A stretch of DNA of 64,000 nucleotides from Amphiura filiformis (GCF_039555335.1 NC_092628.1:78680713-78744712); one strand, 5' to 3'; counted from the stretch's first letter, positions 43,387 to 55,115 are shown. Numbers and translations are program-made. The notes: a model not told the origin generated them from the sequence alone.

Positions 43387-43992
43387 GTGTATGTAACTGA
43401 AATAAAAAGCTAACCATCATGAAAATGTTGGCCTTTTGTATTGAAGACACAAAAACTGTATATCTTCAATCCAAAAGGTCAACATTTTCATGGGCAGTTT
43501 TTCCTCCCAGCTATATCCACTAAGATTTATGTTTACTTCAAAGACCTAAATGTCAATTTTTTAATAATTTGCCATAAAATTAATATTATATTACGAATTT
43601 CAAAAATCAATTATTTGATATCAGGACATTCCTCATATTCAGAATGCAATTTGGTGTGTAAGATGTGCTCTCAGGTCTCACCATAGATGAACCATGTGGT
43701 TTCAGCTACTGACCCAAGTCTTATGAGGAGTATTACCCCCGATGGGGGAAATTATTTGTTATCATTTTCTTTATTTTGTTCTCTTTCATTTGACACCACT
43801 CGAGAGGGAGGGTCATACCTTCGTGGCATTTAGAGATATGGCCATTTAATAACTTAGTAACATGCACTATTATAGGCTCAGTGATACCATTTCATGGTTC
43901 AGCAAAAATACTGTGCAAAGGTGGGTTACCGAACCCTTCAGTAGAGATATTACAATTTTATGTTAATGTAATGTGTCCCATTTTTTCTGTAC

Positions 43993-44130
43993 GATGCAGC
44001 TTTGGGCTTAACTACTAGCAGGCTATGTTAGCACATCTATGTTACTATACTAACAAAAGTGCCGAAAACAGAATTTGGACGATTTGTATGATTTTCCGAA
44101 TGAGCAAATCCCATAAGCCTTTATCAAGTA
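43993..44130 (+). repeat. Interspersed repeat family C, copy 1
   Basis: GCTAGCAGG-like opening, then GGCTATGTTAGCACATCTAT, ACAGAATTTGGACGATTT and CGAATGAGCAAATC. The same order occurs at 46690-46815. Confidence 0.75.
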
Positions 44131-45739
44131 ACGCTAATAAAACACAATGACTTTGCAATGATATTATCTTGAACTATGGAAGACTTTTTTTATTTCATTA
44201 TTATTAACAGTGTACAACAAGTGCTATAAATAACCAATTCATGAGAAAATACAAATATAAACATGAATGCTTCAGACAATGTCAGATTATTATTAAAATT
44301 GAAGTGAAAAACATAAAATTAAGTGAATGAGTCGCCTGTCAAACTTTTCCACCACAATTAGTTTTCTGAAATTTTACTTACATTGAAATTACTTTTCTTT
44401 GCATATGAAAATTGCTTCTTTTTAAAATGATAATACAACAACTGACAAACCTATTTTGTTAATTGAAACATTTGTGACCCAACAAAACGTGATAAAGAAA
44501 GTTCATAAATAATAAAGACATTGGATATGGGGATTGTCTGAAAATGGCATTTGGATTCATGTGAATGAATGAGTTACATTTACACCCTTATAAATATATG
44601 CTTAAATTGGTCAAGTATTCTAGTGAATTGTATATTGTGTGGCAGAAAAGAGTGCTCAACAAAAATCCACTATTCCATTTGTCCAGAGCGCCTCTTTGCA
44701 CTGACAAGATGGCGGATTTATGCAAAGGGTCTACCTAAAATGAACTGAACTTTTCTGACAATGTTACAGGCCCAAAATATGAAAACTTGCATCCAAAGAA
44801 ATACAGTATTGTTGTACATAAAACTATATACTTGAACTATTTTGAACTTTTAATGGAAAACAAACTTAGTTTGGGTATCATTATGGTCTTTGTCTGGTGT
44901 AGGAAATTGAGAAATTACATTTCATTTTCTCCCCTGGTTTTGAATTGGGGCACAAATTTGAACAATAAATAAGGCTAAAAAAAATAATGATATGTCTCAA
45001 ATTCCATAGTGGTTTCAAAAAAGAATGCGGAATGAGGTTTTTTTTAAAGATTTTTTTGAAACTTAATTTTGAATTAAGATGTCATTTTTGAGTGTTCAAA
45101 AGTATACTGCATAAAACTGTGGTTGATTTACACAATTGAAGTACATATATCAATCTGCATCTATAGATTACTGTGCAAACTCCTGTTAGGGTATCTCGCA
45201 CAGATTGTTCTATACCTAAACAAAGCCAGTATCGAATCAAATACAGTAACTTTTCTTCCAAATTTGTCACAGAATTTCATGATTTTACAGCAAAAAACTA
45301 TTTAAAAAAAAGGAAATAAAACATTAATTTGCTGTTTCAGCTGATATGGACGCGCTAAGAAAAGCAAACATGCGCGTGGGTTTTGAGACATAACAATTTT
45401 TTTAGCCTAAAAGGTTTTCATATATAGAAAATGCATAGCCAGTGTCACTTTAAACAGTGGTATTTAGTATTATAAAACAACAGAGTAATGAAAATCTCTT
45501 AATACATCTCTGTTAAATTACGGTGGTTATTGTTGCATAGTGGTTCTGCATAGACTGAATGCTTTTAAGGCTAATATAACTTTGTAAGTATCAAAACTTA
45601 TTTCATACCAATGTACATTATTTGCATATTTTTTCTTTCACAAGAATGTACATTATTTGCATAGTTTTCAATTGTCTTGAAACAATTGCATATCATGTAA
45701 GGAACAACATATTGCATTAAGGCAAATAATTCTGCTCAC

Positions 45740-45875
45740 AAAAATTACCCATCATATTATGATATGGATATGCAAAAATTACCCATCATATTATGATATG
45801 GATATGCAAAAATTACCCATCATATTATGATATGGATATGCAAAAATTACCCATCATATTATGATATGGATATGC
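45740..45875. repeat. Four perfect 34-bp tandem repeats
   Basis: Units at 45740, 45774, 45808 and 45842 are identical; each contains AAAAATTACCCATCATATTA then TGATATGGATATGC. The core CCATCATATTATGATATGG is nearly palindromic. Confidence 0.97.
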
Positions 45876-46434
45876 ATTAATAACAAACTACAACTGTTGA
45901 TTTGGTGTCCAATTATTTGTAAAAATAACTTAAAACTAGAAAAAGGCAGGTTGCATGAACTGCTCAAATATTTCTACAAATTCAGATTGTGGCAAAATAT
46001 TTTTAAATTACTTGGGCTAATCAGGTATTCTTTCAAAAGTGCTTTTTGTTTGTTAGTTTTCCAAAAAAATGTCGAAATCCAAGCTACTGCTATTACACAT
46101 AACAGTATTACTGTACTTTATACACTGGCTTGTTGCTTGTTGAGATAATAATTTGTAAGTAACAAACTCAACAAAAAATATACATGTATGTAGGCAATGG
46201 AAGTAAGGCACTACACTGATTCTCAGTGTAACAAGTACATTAAGTTACAGTCCAATTTGTTGAATCATTAAGCTAGTACAGTACAGATATTTACAACAAC
46301 AAAAATGATTACTTTCATGGAAGTGCAGGTTTTATTCCAACTATTACTCTTTCCAAACATTTGCAATGGAAGTTCCAATAGGATATGATCTCTTTGGAAT
46401 ATTTTGATGCTAATATAGTATGGAAATTGAAAAT

Positions 46435-46815
46435 TAAAGACCCGTTCAGTGAGCCCAGCCCAAATGTAAAAAATAAAATTGTTTTATAAATTTCTTAAAA
46501 GTGAAGGATATGTCATTCAAATTGTCATTTGGTATTTTTGAAATGAAAAGTTTGGCAAAAAACAAAGAAAACGGCAGTATTGACGAAGTTGAAGCCCCAT
46601 TCAAATACATGTAGCTAGTTTATATACTGAGTGACAGTATATAAATTACAGATTACATGTAAATGCTTTATTTTGTCTTAAATACAAGGCTTTCAGCTGA
46701 GCCGCTAGCAGGCTATGTTAGCACATCTATGACAATGACAAGTGTACCAAAATCTGAATTTTGATGATTTTTTTTATCTTCCGGATGAGCAAATCACTGA
46801 ATGGGCCTTTACGTA
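46435..46815. mobile_element. Inverted-ended element carrying repeat family C
   Basis: Begins AGACCCGTTCAGTGAGCCC and ends TCACTGAATGGGCCTTT; the 3' third is the family C sequence with GCAGGCTATGTTAGCACATC. Confidence 0.65.
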
Positions 46816-47587
46816 GCCACATTGTATAAAAGCCAAATTTACATGAGCTGCAAAATTTTACGCAATGTGTACAATAAGTACATTATTATGTTTTCATAAA
46901 ATCTTTCAATTTCATGTTTTTATCAATCTTGCATCATATACCTTTGTACATAACCTATCTATCAGATTAATTCACTCGGACAGTAGCCCGCATTTGCATA
47001 TTTCTGAAGGCTATTTATTCTGAAAACATGATAATAATAAAATTTGCAAGGATTTTTCTCATGATACATGAATTTATAAGTCTGGCTAGAGTTTTCAAGT
47101 ATTGTGCTCGACTTCATCTCGCATGATATAAAAACTTTTGCTCGACCGATAAATCCATTTATCATGCTCAAACCATCCAATTTTATACCAAAACCTGAAA
47201 TTCCATAATTAAGTACAAAACCTGAAATTCCACAATTTCTATCTCTCTACATTTATATCATCCACCACTGGTAAAGTGTACAATGTATGTTAGCACCAGT
47301 CATTATAACTAAATTAATTGCTTTACAAATGTTACACACACAAAGACAGACATTGTATTAATATATTTACATCAGCTTTAGTCTAGAAACACCTATTGAT
47401 ATCTATAACAAAAACACTTACACATGCCAGCGTTATCTCATGATGATAATAATTAACATGAACAAATAATGCTATATGGAAATGAAATATATTACTTGGT
47501 ATCTACAAAAACAATACAAAAGTTATGGTACTATACCATAAATAACTGCTGCAAGTTGATCGGTGAAAATCACCTTTTTACATGTAA

Positions 47588-47593
47588 TTTATT
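47588..47593 (-). terminator. Candidate polyadenylation signal of the zinc-finger gene
   Basis: TTTATT on the plus strand (AATAAA on the minus strand), about 1.9 kb beyond the stop codon. Further copies lie at 47014-47019 and near 46668. The end used is unknown. Confidence 0.25.
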
Positions 47594-47599
47594 TTACAT

Positions 47600-49470
47600 T
47601 TACAGGAAAACATGCAAGGAATGTCCTAGGAATGTTTAAATTGGTCATGGTCAAGCATGATTCACACTTCTAAAGATACAGAGAGGTTAGCCTGGTGTAA
47701 ATGACAGGTTCACCCTATGGCTAATCACATTGCAAACTAACACTGGATCAAATGGAACTATATTTATGTCCATGATTAATGTGTGAGCTTCTATTCAACA
47801 AATGTTCCAATGCACCTCTAGAAGTAAACAATGCATGACCTCCATAATATGATCAATTAGGGGGGAGGGGTACAGTAGCAGTAAAAACCCAAAATTTTCA
47901 AATAAATTCAAAAAATTCCTGGCACTGTCACTGGATTGATTTCCTTATCCTGCATAGTTTGTACCAATAACCCCCTCCTAAAATTTAAAACAAAAACAAA
48001 ATGTGTCTATGAACATACTATACTACTATAGGATACATTACTACTTGCTGATCCATTATGTAACTTTTATGCTGGAATGATTAGCAAATACTTAAAATCA
48101 TGCAATTCTGTGTTATGCAATACAGACATGTTCATGTTACATATCCAAGATCACAGTACACCCCGGAGTTTAGAATATCTACTGTGCAATGTATGCAAAT
48201 TACCTCTTGTTCAGTCAGTAATTTTGCCAGATTTGAACAAGAATTCAATTGAAAATGACCAACATTGGTGCATTAAATAAGTAGCCTAATATTACTTATT
48301 ATATTGCTATATATCTAGCGATTTTGTTGGACCATTCCATGTTTTATAAATAATGCTACAATTTAATAGAGTTAGTGTATGAAGAAGAATATGGCGTCGG
48401 TACAGGAATGTTAATATATACATGTAATACAAAAATCTGAAATGATCAGGTTTGGGCTTTTGCTAATAAATAATGGCTCTGAGTCCAAACCAATTGCAAA
48501 GAGTACCATCAATTTTGCTTCCTCCCCATGTTGGCACATTTTTTCCATGAGGAGTACCATCCAGTGCAATCAATAACAAACTTGAAAAATTATACATCAA
48601 GTCATTTACAATATCACAATATTTCATTTACTACATTGCACCTTAATATATCAATTTGGTTTGCAAAATTGCAGTGCATTACATTTTTAAACAAAATTAA
48701 ATTAATGAACATAGCTAATGGTTTTAATTTCATACATAAATAATAAAAACAAATTATAAGCAAAAATATTAAATGCCCATTTATATACTGGAGCTTCAAT
48801 TGCATACAATACAACTGGCGTGATTACAAATACTGTACATATATTCATGTTGCGAGGCCAAGTTCATTTGTACCGAAATTCCTTCCCACAATGCAAATTA
48901 TGTGTATTGCATAACAAAGGAGATGGATCAACCCCCAAGCTGTATCTATTGTTATGCAATATGCCAATTACCTTGTGGAAAGGAATTTTCGGAACTGACT
49001 TCCAGTAGAGAAACCCGTAAGCCATGTATTAACCTTAAATTCAAAGTTCAAACTACACATTCATGTTCCATCCATGATAAAATATAGCCTACAACTTGTA
49101 CTTCGCCTGGAAGACTCCCACCTGCATGCTGTAATAAGGCTCAATTGAACTTAAATGCTCTTTCTCTGTGAAGTGGTGACAGGTTTAATGCTTATAATCA
49201 TCAGTTCAGAACAGTTTCCATGGAAAACATTTTGAGGCACATAGTGAATATTTACAGTTCGTCTGGAAGAATTTAAGAGTATCTGGAAGAATTTAAGAGT
49301 TTCATAAAAACAGGCACAGATAAAAGGCACATGAATTGTAGGTTAAAGAGAAGACAGCTTTGCATAATGTAGGTCACTCGGATGAATACTCCCAACAGTT
49401 CTCAGCACTTCTTTCTTTTAGGCACTATTCAGACCCACAGTCATGTTTGTAAACTTGATGAACAAAACCA
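47600..49470 (-). other. Probable 3' UTR / downstream region of the zinc-finger gene
   Basis: No coding frame on either strand. A direct duplication CTGGAAGAATTTAAGAGT occurs twice at about 49263-49303. Assigned by position only. Confidence 0.35.
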
Positions 49471-49472
49471 AT

Positions 49473-52370
49473 TCATTTGGAAGCTTCTGCAGCATGTTCC
49501 ATATTCCAAACCATAAGATGTCTTCTCTCATGATGCTGCCATTCTTCAGCAACCTGAAACACATCACCGCAAAACTTGCATGGATACCGACGCTTTTGAA
49601 CTCCACCTACATCAATCAAAATACCGCTGGCATAATTACCAATCAGCGTTGCTGGGACACGAAGACATGCATTTTTGCGCTTGCTTGTCAATGTGGAGTG
49701 GCGCTTATTGTTACGATGTACTTTACGATGAGTGGCAATGGAAGATGCTGTTGCAGTGGAGAACACACAAAACTCACACTTGAACTCCTGCTCATAGTTA
49801 TGCAGACCAAGATGACGTCTTGCTTCTTTTTCACTACAGCTTGAATATGGACACAACACGCACACAAATGGATTCTGTGCATTCACCACGAGATGAGTGT
49901 GATCTATTTTGACATGGTTTTTCAAATGATTTTCTGTCTCATAAGTCTTTTGGCAGAGCTGGCATATGGCACCAGGCTGCTGCTGTAGAACTGGCTCTGG
50001 TGTCTCATTGTTGTTTTCTTGACTCTGTTTGACTTTTGTAGATGGCTGGATGACTTCAGGAGCCTTTGTAACTTCTGTTGGTATACTTCCTGGTTCAGTT
50101 TTGATCTGAAGCATTTGGTCTACTGGTGGAGTATCTTTATTCAAATCTATAGCTTGCTCTTGTTGCTCACCTTGAATATTTCCATCCTCAACAATCTCTT
50201 GGATCATTCCTTGCTCGTCTGTTTCTTGTACCTCATCTGCTTTGCTCTTTTTCAAATCATCATCATCTTCTTCCGTTGATTGGCTACCCTGACTTGTACC
50301 CTGTTGATCCAATTCTTGAACTTCGTCTAATTTTGTCATTTCCGAATCGCCATGTTTTCCTTCTTGGTTGTCCACTTCTTGAATTTCATCTTGCTTGTTT
50401 GCTTCTGGCCCACTTTCTTTATTCCTACTTTTGATCTTTTCTTGCTTGTCCATGACTTCCGAAGACCCACCTGCTTCTTGTATACAAGTATGACGACTCA
50501 AAGCATAAAAATGTGATGTCTTGAAGTTACATTCATCACATGTATAGACGTCTTTTTCAAGATGAGAACGCATGTGGGCATCGAGCTGATCTTTGGTTGT
50601 ACAGAAGCCACACTGAGCACACTGCTTGACATCTCTCAGATCCTTGATCTTCATTTGGATATCTGATTCTTCTATGTGTTCTTGCATCATATGGAGAGTG
50701 ATGCTACTTTGATGAGTAGTCTTATAAGGACATTGCTTACATTTATATACTTCTGGTACACCTTCTTGTGCAGACACGGTGTGGAGCTGCAGAGGAGTTT
50801 CTTGGTGGGTTTTTACTGATGATATCTCACATCTATACTGTCTTCCAGGTGTCATGTGGTTGATGGCATCTTCCACACTCAAACTCTGTTTACCATGATC
50901 CCTACTCTTGTGAATTGCAAGAGACTTGCTGTTGACAAATTCACGGTTGCAAACATCGCACTTGACGTTGGTGGTGTTGGTCTTGTGTGATTGTATGTGA
51001 TGGAGCATCAGTTTCTCATCCAGGGTACAATGGACACATTTTGGACACTGCAAGATCTGCTGCTTGTGGAGTCGATAATGACGCTTCAAATGATGCTTGT
51101 AAGCTGTTGCGTAGTTACACTTCTCACAATTGAAGGGTCGCTGCTGTTCATGGACGGTCAATATGTGACGAATCATAAAGCGTTTCTCTGGAGTACGATA
51201 ACCACAATGATCACACTGGAGAGTCATCTTCTTGTGGAGTCGCTTATGACGCACCATTCTTTCTGGAACCGAGGTGACATACTGGCACATATCACAAGAC
51301 AATTTACTAACGTTCTTATTGTGAGCTTTAAGCATGTGTTCCTCCAGCCCTTGCTGATCTAATACTGGAAACTGACACTCATCACAGGTAAGCATTTCAG
51401 CTCGTTCATGCATTTTGAAGTGTCGCAGATAACTATCCTGCACATTGGTTGTAAAACTACATTCTGTACAGAAGAACCAACCTTCGTCAGAGCCACTGGC
51501 AACTTCTACTTTGTTAAACTTCACACTCAGGGATTCAATAATTTCAGCTTCTGTTGGAACTTTTACTTTCTCCTTCTTCTTTTCTCCATTCTCTATCTTC
51601 TTCTCATCACCTTTAACCATCTCTATATTTACAGTTCCTTTTCCCGGACCAACCTTATCATCAATTTCACTTTGCTTATCACTGATCTTCACATTGGTCT
51701 CACTATTCTCGTCTTTTTCTGGGGATGGACGATCTTTAGATGAAGTCATTCGTAAATCCAAAGCCCCTGCATTCATCCCTGAAGAACCTGGGGCGGTATC
51801 AGGTGGTGGCATGGCAACATCTTTCTTCCACAATGGACTCCTTAAAGCCTTCATTTTGTTCTCCTCTCTATCATGACCTCTCTCATGCTTCAGCAAGGTG
51901 GTATAGCTACTTGAAGAATAGGTACACTTGTTGCATTTAAACTGATTCTTGGTTGGATGCATCTGTTGGATGTGGTCATACATGTCTTCAGCTTTCTTGA
52001 AGCAGGCTGGACATTGGCTACATCTGTACGGGAAATAATCCTTGTGCATGGTTTTATGAAGGCGCAGAGCATTAAAGTTGTAGAATGCCGACTTGCATTG
52101 ATCACAGTTGTAGACTTTCTTTGGCTTACTAGAATCAACCTGTGGTCTTTGTTGTTGCATTGCTGTCCTGTTCAAGTCACTACTATCCTTATTGGGACTC
52201 TTCTTATGGACTCTACTATGTGCAGCAAGACTCAACGGAGACTTGGCGATGAAGCTGCAGCTTGGACACGGCACATCTCTGGTCTGGTTCACCTGATGTG
52301 TGTTAAGATGACGTAATACAGCACTCTGGAATGCAAATATTTTGTGACAAACAAGACAGCTGAAGAAGTT
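49473..52370 (-). CDS. Zinc-finger protein, C-terminal segment with about 19 C2H2 fingers (frame 3)
   Basis: Opens after a TGA at 52371-52373. The first finger, CLVCHKIFAFQSAVLRHLNT, begins at 52358, so the frame change falls within 52359-52370. A methionine-only start would miss this finger. Fingers are mostly 23-residue C-x2-C...H-x3-5-H units such as LSCDMCQYVTSVPERMVRHK and FNCEKCNYATAYKHHLKRHY; one (YTCDECNFKTSHFYALSRHT) has Cys where His is expected. An acidic Glu/Gln/Asp-rich linker with IKTEPGS separates the main array from four C-terminal fingers. The protein ends AEASK followed by TGA at 49473-49475. Confidence 0.93.
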   Translation of the reverse strand, partial: NFFSCLVCHKIFAFQSAVLRHLNTHQVNQTRDVPCPSCSFIAKSPLSLAAHSRVHKKSPNKDSSDLNRTAMQQQRPQVDSSKPKKVYNCDQCKSAFYNFNALRLHKTMHKDYFPYRCSQCPACFKKAEDMYDHIQQMHPTKNQFKCNKCTYSSSSYTTLLKHERGHDREENKMKALRSPLWKKDVAMPPPDTAPGSSGMNAGALDLRMTSSKDRPSPEKDENSETNVKISDKQSEIDDKVGPGKGTVNIEMVKGDEKKIENGEKKKEKVKVPTEAEIIESLSVKFNKVEVASGSDEGWFFCTECSFTTNVQDSYLRHFKMHERAEMLTCDECQFPVLDQQGLEEHMLKAHNKNVSKLSCDMCQYVTSVPERMVRHKRLHKKMTLQCDHCGYRTPEKRFMIRHILTVHEQQRPFNCEKCNYATAYKHHLKRHYRLHKQQILQCPKCVHCTLDEKLMLHHIQSHKTNTTNVKCDVCNREFVNSKSLAIHKSRDHGKQSLSVEDAINHMTPGRQYRCEISSVKTHQETPLQLHTVSAQEGVPEVYKCKQCPYKTTHQSSITLHMMQEHIEESDIQMKIKDLRDVKQCAQCGFCTTKDQLDAHMRSHLEKDVYTCDECNFKTSHFYALSRHTCIQEAGGSSEVMDKQEKIKSRNKESGPEANKQDEIQEVDNQEGKHGDSEMTKLDEVQELDQQGTSQGSQSTEEDDDDLKKSKADEVQETDEQGMIQEIVEDGNIQGEQQEQAIDLNKDTPPVDQMLQIKTEPGSIPTEVTKAPEVIQPSTKVKQSQENNNETPEPVLQQQPGAICQLCQKTYETENHLKNHVKIDHTHLVVNAQNPFVCVLCPYSSCSEKEARRHLGLHNYEQEFKCEFCVFSTATASSIATHRKVHRNNKRHSTLTSKRKNACLRVPATLIGNYASGILIDVGGVQKRRYPCKFCGDVFQVAEEWQHHERRHLMVWNMEHAAEASK

Positions 52371-55115
52371 TCACCATTCTCATCAGTTTTGACTTCAAAT
52401 CGTTGAGTAGCTTCCGTTTTAGCTTCATGAACAGAGCATTTGTAACCGGAGTGTTGCAATAATGACAGCCTTTCTTCTTATCTTCCTTAGTATCAATAAC
52501 TCTAGAAGTCACTTTCTTGGTGGTGTCAGGAACTTCTTTTCCTTTCTTGCTCGGAACAGTCGCATCAAGTTTTTGGCTTTGTTTCTTGCGTGACAAATGT
52601 TGATCTTGGTAATGCTGCAAGCAGCGACTCTGGAAACGGTGATAGCGGTGACATTTGAGGCACTCATAAACATTCTTTTTAGTATCTGCATCAATTTCTA
52701 GCAGAACAGCTTGACGTAGATGAGCTAGCATTCTCCTATTTCTTTCTTGTCTCTGCAGAAGACAGTATCGGTAGAAAAATCTTCTCGGATAAAAAGCATT
52801 ATTTCCTTCTTTCAGGAATATCTTCTTCTTCCTCTGTGGATTTTCTTTGTAAGCAGTGATAATTTTGGCAAGAGCTTTCCTTTTCCTCTTTGCCATTTTC
52901 TTTTTCTTTTTCTTGAGCCGCTTGTCCTTCTTATCTGCTTCATTACCTTCTTTAACAGCCACACCTGCGCTGGCAGCACTAGGTTCCCTAAGGTGGTGTT
53001 TTTGTTTTGTTCCCTTTGTACTTCCAAGGGTATTCCTAGGTTTTTTCTTTTCTGGAATGGCAACAGACATCTTTTCTGACAAAGGTGGCACTTTGCCATT
53101 GGCAATATCACGGAAGTTGGGCATGTTCTGTCTTCGTCCAAGCCTGGTAGATTTAGTCTTAGTTCCCCTGCCATCTTTTCCAGATCTGCATGTGTAAATC
53201 TTACTGTGCGTTTTCTTGTGCCCCCACAATTGATTTTTGTGCTTGAAAGTCTTGTTACAGATATCGCAAGTTACAGAAGCTTCAGATGTACCTTCTTTGT
53301 CATCTGGTGACTCTTTTCCTTGTCGTGATTCAACTCTTTTAGCAAGCTCTTCACACAATGCTGCTAATTTACCTGGTGATTCTGGACCTTTCTTGGGTGG
53401 CCTACCTCTAGCTGGTGATTTCGGGTACTTGTCTTTTCGTCCTTTTCCTGAACTATAAACAACAGAGCGCTGGTACATGAAAGGTGTGTTCAGATTTGTA
53501 GCTTGTAAAGACAAAGGCATATTGAGGACCAGTGGCTTCAAGTGTTCATCTGATTCCATCTCTCCTATCCCTTCATCTTCATCTTGTGGCATCAAAGTCT
53601 TCCTCCCTGGGATATCAAACTGTCTCTTTCTGGAATGCGCATATTGAACTGGCGGTTGCTCTAACGAAGGAGTTATTTTAGGCATAAGCTTTAGCGCTTC
53701 TAGCATCTTGTTATCTGGTCTTGGCATAGGCAGATCTTCTTTTTTCTCACTACTAATGACTACCACTTCATCTTTCTTACTCTCCTGTCCAACAGATGAT
53801 ACACTTTCTACTTTTGCAGGCACAACAGGGGCACTTGTTTTAGCAACATAGTAGTTAGCAGCACTTTTAGCATAGCTTGTGGACAATGCCTCTGACAGAG
53901 CTCTTTTATCATTGACGCCATGGATATTCTGTAGATGCATTGCTAACCAGTGTCTGTACTTGTAAACAGCTTGACAGAACGGACAGCATAGATGTACAAT
54001 GCCTTGCTCGAGCTGCTTGTCGGCTACAGTTTGATACACGGGTATGTCAAAGCTCTGTCCACGATACTCATCTGATGTTGGCCGACTGACAGATTCAATG
54101 CATTCGTCTGTTCATTTGTGCTGCTGGTACTTGCCCTATTGTATTGACTTTGAGGGTTGTAACTCATCCCTCCCACAGCACTCATTGATGCATTTGGCTC
54201 AAGAAGCCTAGGCTGTTTTGCAACTTGTCTTGGATATGCCTCCTTATTACCATCTCCTGTGGAAACCTGGCTAGGTGAATTCAGTGCCTTCTGAGCAAAC
54301 TCTGGTTTCTTAGGTGGTAGCACTTCATCTGATAATCTCATCCACATGTGGTGGTCATAGTAGCTGATGAAATCCTGGAACTCTTGACGGCAGATGCGAC
54401 ACACATACATCGCCTGGTGACCATCGGATTTGTTGACGGATAGCAAGGCTTGTTGATGACTCAGGTAATGCGTTTTGAGATCGGATTTGGTCAAGTAACA
54501 AGTAGGACATAGTCTACAAGGGAAGACTATTACTGAACTCTGCGTCCGCTTGTCCCAGCGATAGACACCGTCTAAGAAATCTGAGAGTCCATCTGGAAGT
54601 TCATCATATCCGGTAACCCCAAAGCAAACTGGTTTCTGCCCCATGAACGTGTTATTCAGTTGACATAAGTATTGGGTGTCCGTGAAACGTTTGTGAAGTT
54701 TTGCAAGATGATTCAGCATGACCATTGGCTCGCTGGTCTGAAACGGACAGTTGCGGCACTTGATGGCATGCGTTCCTTCCTCAATAGCCTGAAGTTTAAC
54801 TGCGCAAAAATCTTTATGCTGAAGAAGTACCACAATAGGGCAACCAATGAATGTGTCAATCTCTTTTTCTGGGCATTCTGCTAGTCCAGGAGGAAGCTTT
54901 GAGCTCTGAAGAGCAGATGATGGTGATGGATAGGAATGTTGGTAATCATGAGGACCTTTATCCCTTGAGGCTGATGCAGCAAAGGATAGAGTACTGGATG
55001 GGTTAGATGCCTTGGCAGAGCTTGATGGAGACGGTCGATATGGCTCTGCTGCTGTTGCTGCAGATGCTTCTGAAGCTGCTAGACCTGCTTGGTACGATGC
55101 CATTTTTGTTTTTAC
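49473..55115 (-). CDS. Large multi-C2H2 zinc-finger protein, single 5.6-kb coding exon, three apparent frameshifts
   Basis: Read on the minus strand, three long overlapping open frames encode one zinc-finger protein of about 1,877 residues if three single bases are restored. The exon starts after the acceptor TCACTCCATTACAG at 55115, and the first ATG (MASYQAG) is at 55103. About 25 C2H2 fingers occur: roughly five scattered in the N-terminal half and about 19 in the C-terminal half. An AT-hook core (SPARGRPPKKG), a lysine/arginine-rich stretch (RLKKKKKKMAKRKRKA), ALNLS and ALDLR motifs like CtBP-binding sites, and IKTEPGS (a PsiKxE sumoylation type) point to a nuclear DNA-binding regulator. 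No internal stop interrupts the fingers. I do not recognise the orthologue; the layout recalls large vertebrate multi-finger proteins with one giant exon. Confidence 0.88.
52371..54111 (-). CDS. Zinc-finger protein, middle segment (frame 2)
   Basis: Contains the finger CCPFCQAVYKYRHWLAMHLQ, a Ser/Lys-rich linker, the AT-hook RGRPPKKG, the finger VTCDICNKTFKHKNQLWGHK, a long basic stretch and a finger-like YECLKCHRYHRFQSRCLQHY. This frame runs to a stop at 52303. From about 52477 a second frame opens, encoding GYKCSVHEAKTEATQRFEVK and DENGETSS, which reads naturally into the next finger. The frame change lies in 52371-52477; an A-rich run at 52471-52479 is the obvious place for a lost base. 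Confidence 0.85.
54024..55103 (-). CDS. Zinc-finger protein, N-terminal segment (frame 1)
   Basis: Starts MASYQAGLAASEASAATAAE, a low-complexity Ala/Ser/Pro region, followed by fingers KCRNCPFQTSEPMVMLNHLA, FPCRLCPTCYLTKSDLKTHY and YVCRICRQEFQDFISYYDHH. ALNLSVGQ lies near the end. The frame meets TAG at 54024-54026, while the next finger-coding frame is already open from 54111. The true reading must therefore change frame between 54027 and 54111, where one base appears to be missing. Confidence 0.88.
   Translation of the reverse strand: MASYQAGLAASEASAATAAEPYRPSPSSSAKASNPSSTLSFAASASRDKGPHDYQHSYPSPSSALQSSKLPPGLAECPEKEIDTFIGCPIVVLLQHKDFCAVKLQAIEEGTHAIKCRNCPFQTSEPMVMLNHLAKLHKRFTDTQYLCQLNNTFMGQKPVCFGVTGYDELPDGLSDFLDGVYRWDKRTQSSVIVFPCRLCPTCYLTKSDLKTHYLSHQQALLSVNKSDGHQAMYVCRICRQEFQDFISYYDHHMWMRLSDEVLPPKKPEFAQKALNSPSQVSTGDGNKEAYPRQVAKQPRLLEPNASMSAVGGMSYNPQSQYNRASTSSTNEQTNALNLSVGQHQMSIVDRALTYPCIKL

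Larger units (their letters stand above)
42780..43690. mobile_element. Decayed copy of foldback element 1, interrupted by another element
   Basis: Right part (43385-43690) matches 2655-3010: GTGTATGTA, TATCTTCAAT, GATATCAGGACATTC, ATTCAGAATGCAAT and GATGTGCTCTCA. Left part (42780-42898) matches the left arm. The join is broken by 42899-43382. Confidence 0.75.

Noticed and set aside
45740-45875. CRISPR-like array
   Set aside because: Units are directly adjacent with no spacers and the window is clearly eukaryotic.
52303-52480. Introns explaining the frame changes in the zinc-finger exon
   Set aside because: The only GT..AG pairs that restore frame would give introns of a few tens of bases with poor sites; single missing bases are simpler.
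54024-54111. Programmed -1 ribosomal frameshift
   Set aside because: No X-XXY-YYZ slippery heptamer in the overlap and no obvious downstream stem; the same is true of the other two breaks.
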